64,000 bases of DNA from Vibrio kanaloae (lineage in GTDB: Bacteria > Pseudomonadota > Gammaproteobacteria > Enterobacterales > Vibrionaceae): positions 1,550,001 through 1,614,000 of the forward strand of contig NZ_AP025497.1 in the NCBI RefSeq assembly GCF_024347535.1, in the 5' to 3' direction. Positions 63,135 through 64,000 of this stretch are shown one piece after another. Position 1 is the first letter of the stretch. Every line of letters starts with the position of its first letter. Below the pieces are notes generated by a model. It worked only from the letters and a program-made list of their open reading frames with translations, did no database searches and was not told where the DNA came from. A program made the translations under genes and the position numbers.

Positions 63135-64000
63135 TTACTGACCCGCCTTAAGCTTCATGAAGTAATCTTCGTACTTCACGGTCTTGTTGCCAACCGCTGC
63201 TTGCCATTCAACACGGTCAAGGTCTTCTTGCGATGGAAAAAGAGCAGGGCTGCCTTTGAACTTATCATTAGACGCTTTAACTGCCGTTAGGTAGCCAGTG
63301 TCACGAGAGATTTGCTCTGCGATTTCAGGGCGAAGTAGGAAGTCGATCATCTTATGAGCCGCTTCTACGTTTACCGCGCCAGAACTAATTGCAAAGTTAT
63401 CAACCCAACCGATGCCGCCTTCTTTAGGGAAAATCAGTTTCATTGGCAAACCTTCATTTTGCGCTGCAGCCGCAGAACCGTTCCAAAGCATACCAAGACC
63501 TACTTCACCTGCCATGTACGGTGCGCCTGGGTTGTCTGAGTTAAAGACGAGAACGTTTGGCATTAGCTTTTGCAGCTCAGCGTAAGCTTCGTCGATCTCT
63601 TTCTCGTTGGTTGTATTACCTGAATAACCTAACTTGCGCAGTGCGATGTGGAACACTTCACGCGTGTCGTCCATCATCATCAGCTGACCTTCAAGCTCAG
63701 GTTTCCATAGGTCAGCCCAGCTTTGGAAGTCTTGTGGGTCGTACATGTCTGTGTTAACAGCAAGACCTGTGATCGCGACTACGTGTGGAATAGAGTAGTC
63801 GTTGTTCGGATCATATGGCTTATCTAGATAGTTTGTATCTAGATTCGCAAAATTGTTTAGCTTGGTTTTGTCGATCTTTTGAAGCATGCCTTCGTCGCGC
63901 ATTTTAGACACGAAGTAGGTTGAAGGAACCACAAGGTCGTAACCTTTATTGTGTGTTTTTAGCTTTGCGTACAAAGTTTCATTCGACTCGTAAGTCGAGT
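63135..64000 (-). CDS. potD: Second PotD-like polyamine-binding protein (5' end beyond window)
   Basis: A partial gene; its start lies past base 64000. The visible 288 codons match the downstream potD across their length, with clear divergence (for example YMAGEVGLGMLWNGSAAAAQ against FLAGEVSLGMLWNGSAYMAR). Apparent Met starts near 63974 are internal: a TTG codon there reads Leu within SNETLYAKLKT. No stop or frameshift is seen. Ligand preference between the two paralogues cannot be judged. Confidence 0.9.
   Translation of the reverse strand, partial: STYESNETLYAKLKTHNKGYDLVVPSTYFVSKMRDEGMLQKIDKTKLNNFANLDTNYLDKPYDPNNDYSIPHVVAITGLAVNTDMYDPQDFQSWADLWKPELEGQLMMMDDTREVFHIALRKLGYSGNTTNEKEIDEAYAELQKLMPNVLVFNSDNPGAPYMAGEVGLGMLWNGSAAAAQNEGLPMKLIFPKEGGIGWVDNFAISSGAVNVEAAHKMIDFLLRPEIAEQISRDTGYLTAVKASNDKFKGSPALFPSQEDLDRVEWQAAVGNKTVKYEDYFMKLKAGQ

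Overview
The window looks like a stretch of a Vibrio chromosome, possibly Splendidus- or Harveyi-clade; the species is an inference. The grounds are VCR-like attC sites of about 125 bp, a syp exopolysaccharide locus, several families typical of Vibrio (DUF3802, DUF2960, NorM next to riboflavin synthase, tandem PotD), moderate GC and dense sigma-54 regulation. I found no tRNA, rRNA, CRISPR array or intact insertion sequence.

1-2.7 kb is the end of a chromosomal (super)integron. It has five attC sites, two cassettes with forward genes (a predicted nucleotidyltransferase and a small membrane protein), and three copies of one ~517-bp cassette that carries a reverse-strand ORF, damaged in two copies. 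A Def2-type peptide deformylase follows the last attC directly, then a small membrane protein and the decayed 3' end of an efflux outer-membrane gene.

4.3-20.6 kb, minus strand, is a syp-type locus: sypA, B, C, D, a stand-alone Hpt gene, sypG, H, L, M, N, O, P, Q, R. Compared with Vibrio fischeri it lacks sypE and the hybrid kinase sypF (an isolated Hpt protein sits in their place) and lacks sypI-K. Three -24/-12 promoters, before sypA, sypL and sypP, each have a SypG-enhancer-like TTCTCA site 58-70 bp upstream.

20.7-35 kb is mostly housekeeping and single genes: a periplasmic ATP-dependent DNA ligase, NorM, riboflavin synthase, a CPXCG protein, fructosamine kinase, DUF3802, an NlpC/P60 lipoprotein, a chemoreceptor, a sterol-desaturase-family protein, a DTW tRNA enzyme, NagK and DUF2960.

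31.9-58.2 kb is organised around a Cys-type molybdenum/tungsten formate dehydrogenase. Minus-strand tupABC-mobA-mobB/moeA supplies metal and cofactor. A divergent sigma-54 response regulator and its sensor kinase lie next to tupA. After a chemoreceptor, an MscS channel paired with a membrane ATPase, and ybiT, come fdhD and the operons DUF3305-DUF3306 and Fe-S protein-TorD-TAT peptide-fdhA-fdhB-fdhC-membrane protein. Sigma-54 promoters precede tupA, the DUF3305 gene and the Fe-S gene. A shared palindrome-like element (core GACAAAATGTC) recurs at tup and fdh, which suggests one regulon run by the neighbouring response regulator.

58.4-64 kb holds amtB with an NtrC/sigma-54-type promoter, a CobB sirtuin, a membrane diguanylate cyclase and two tandem PotD-like polyamine-binding proteins, the second cut by the window edge.
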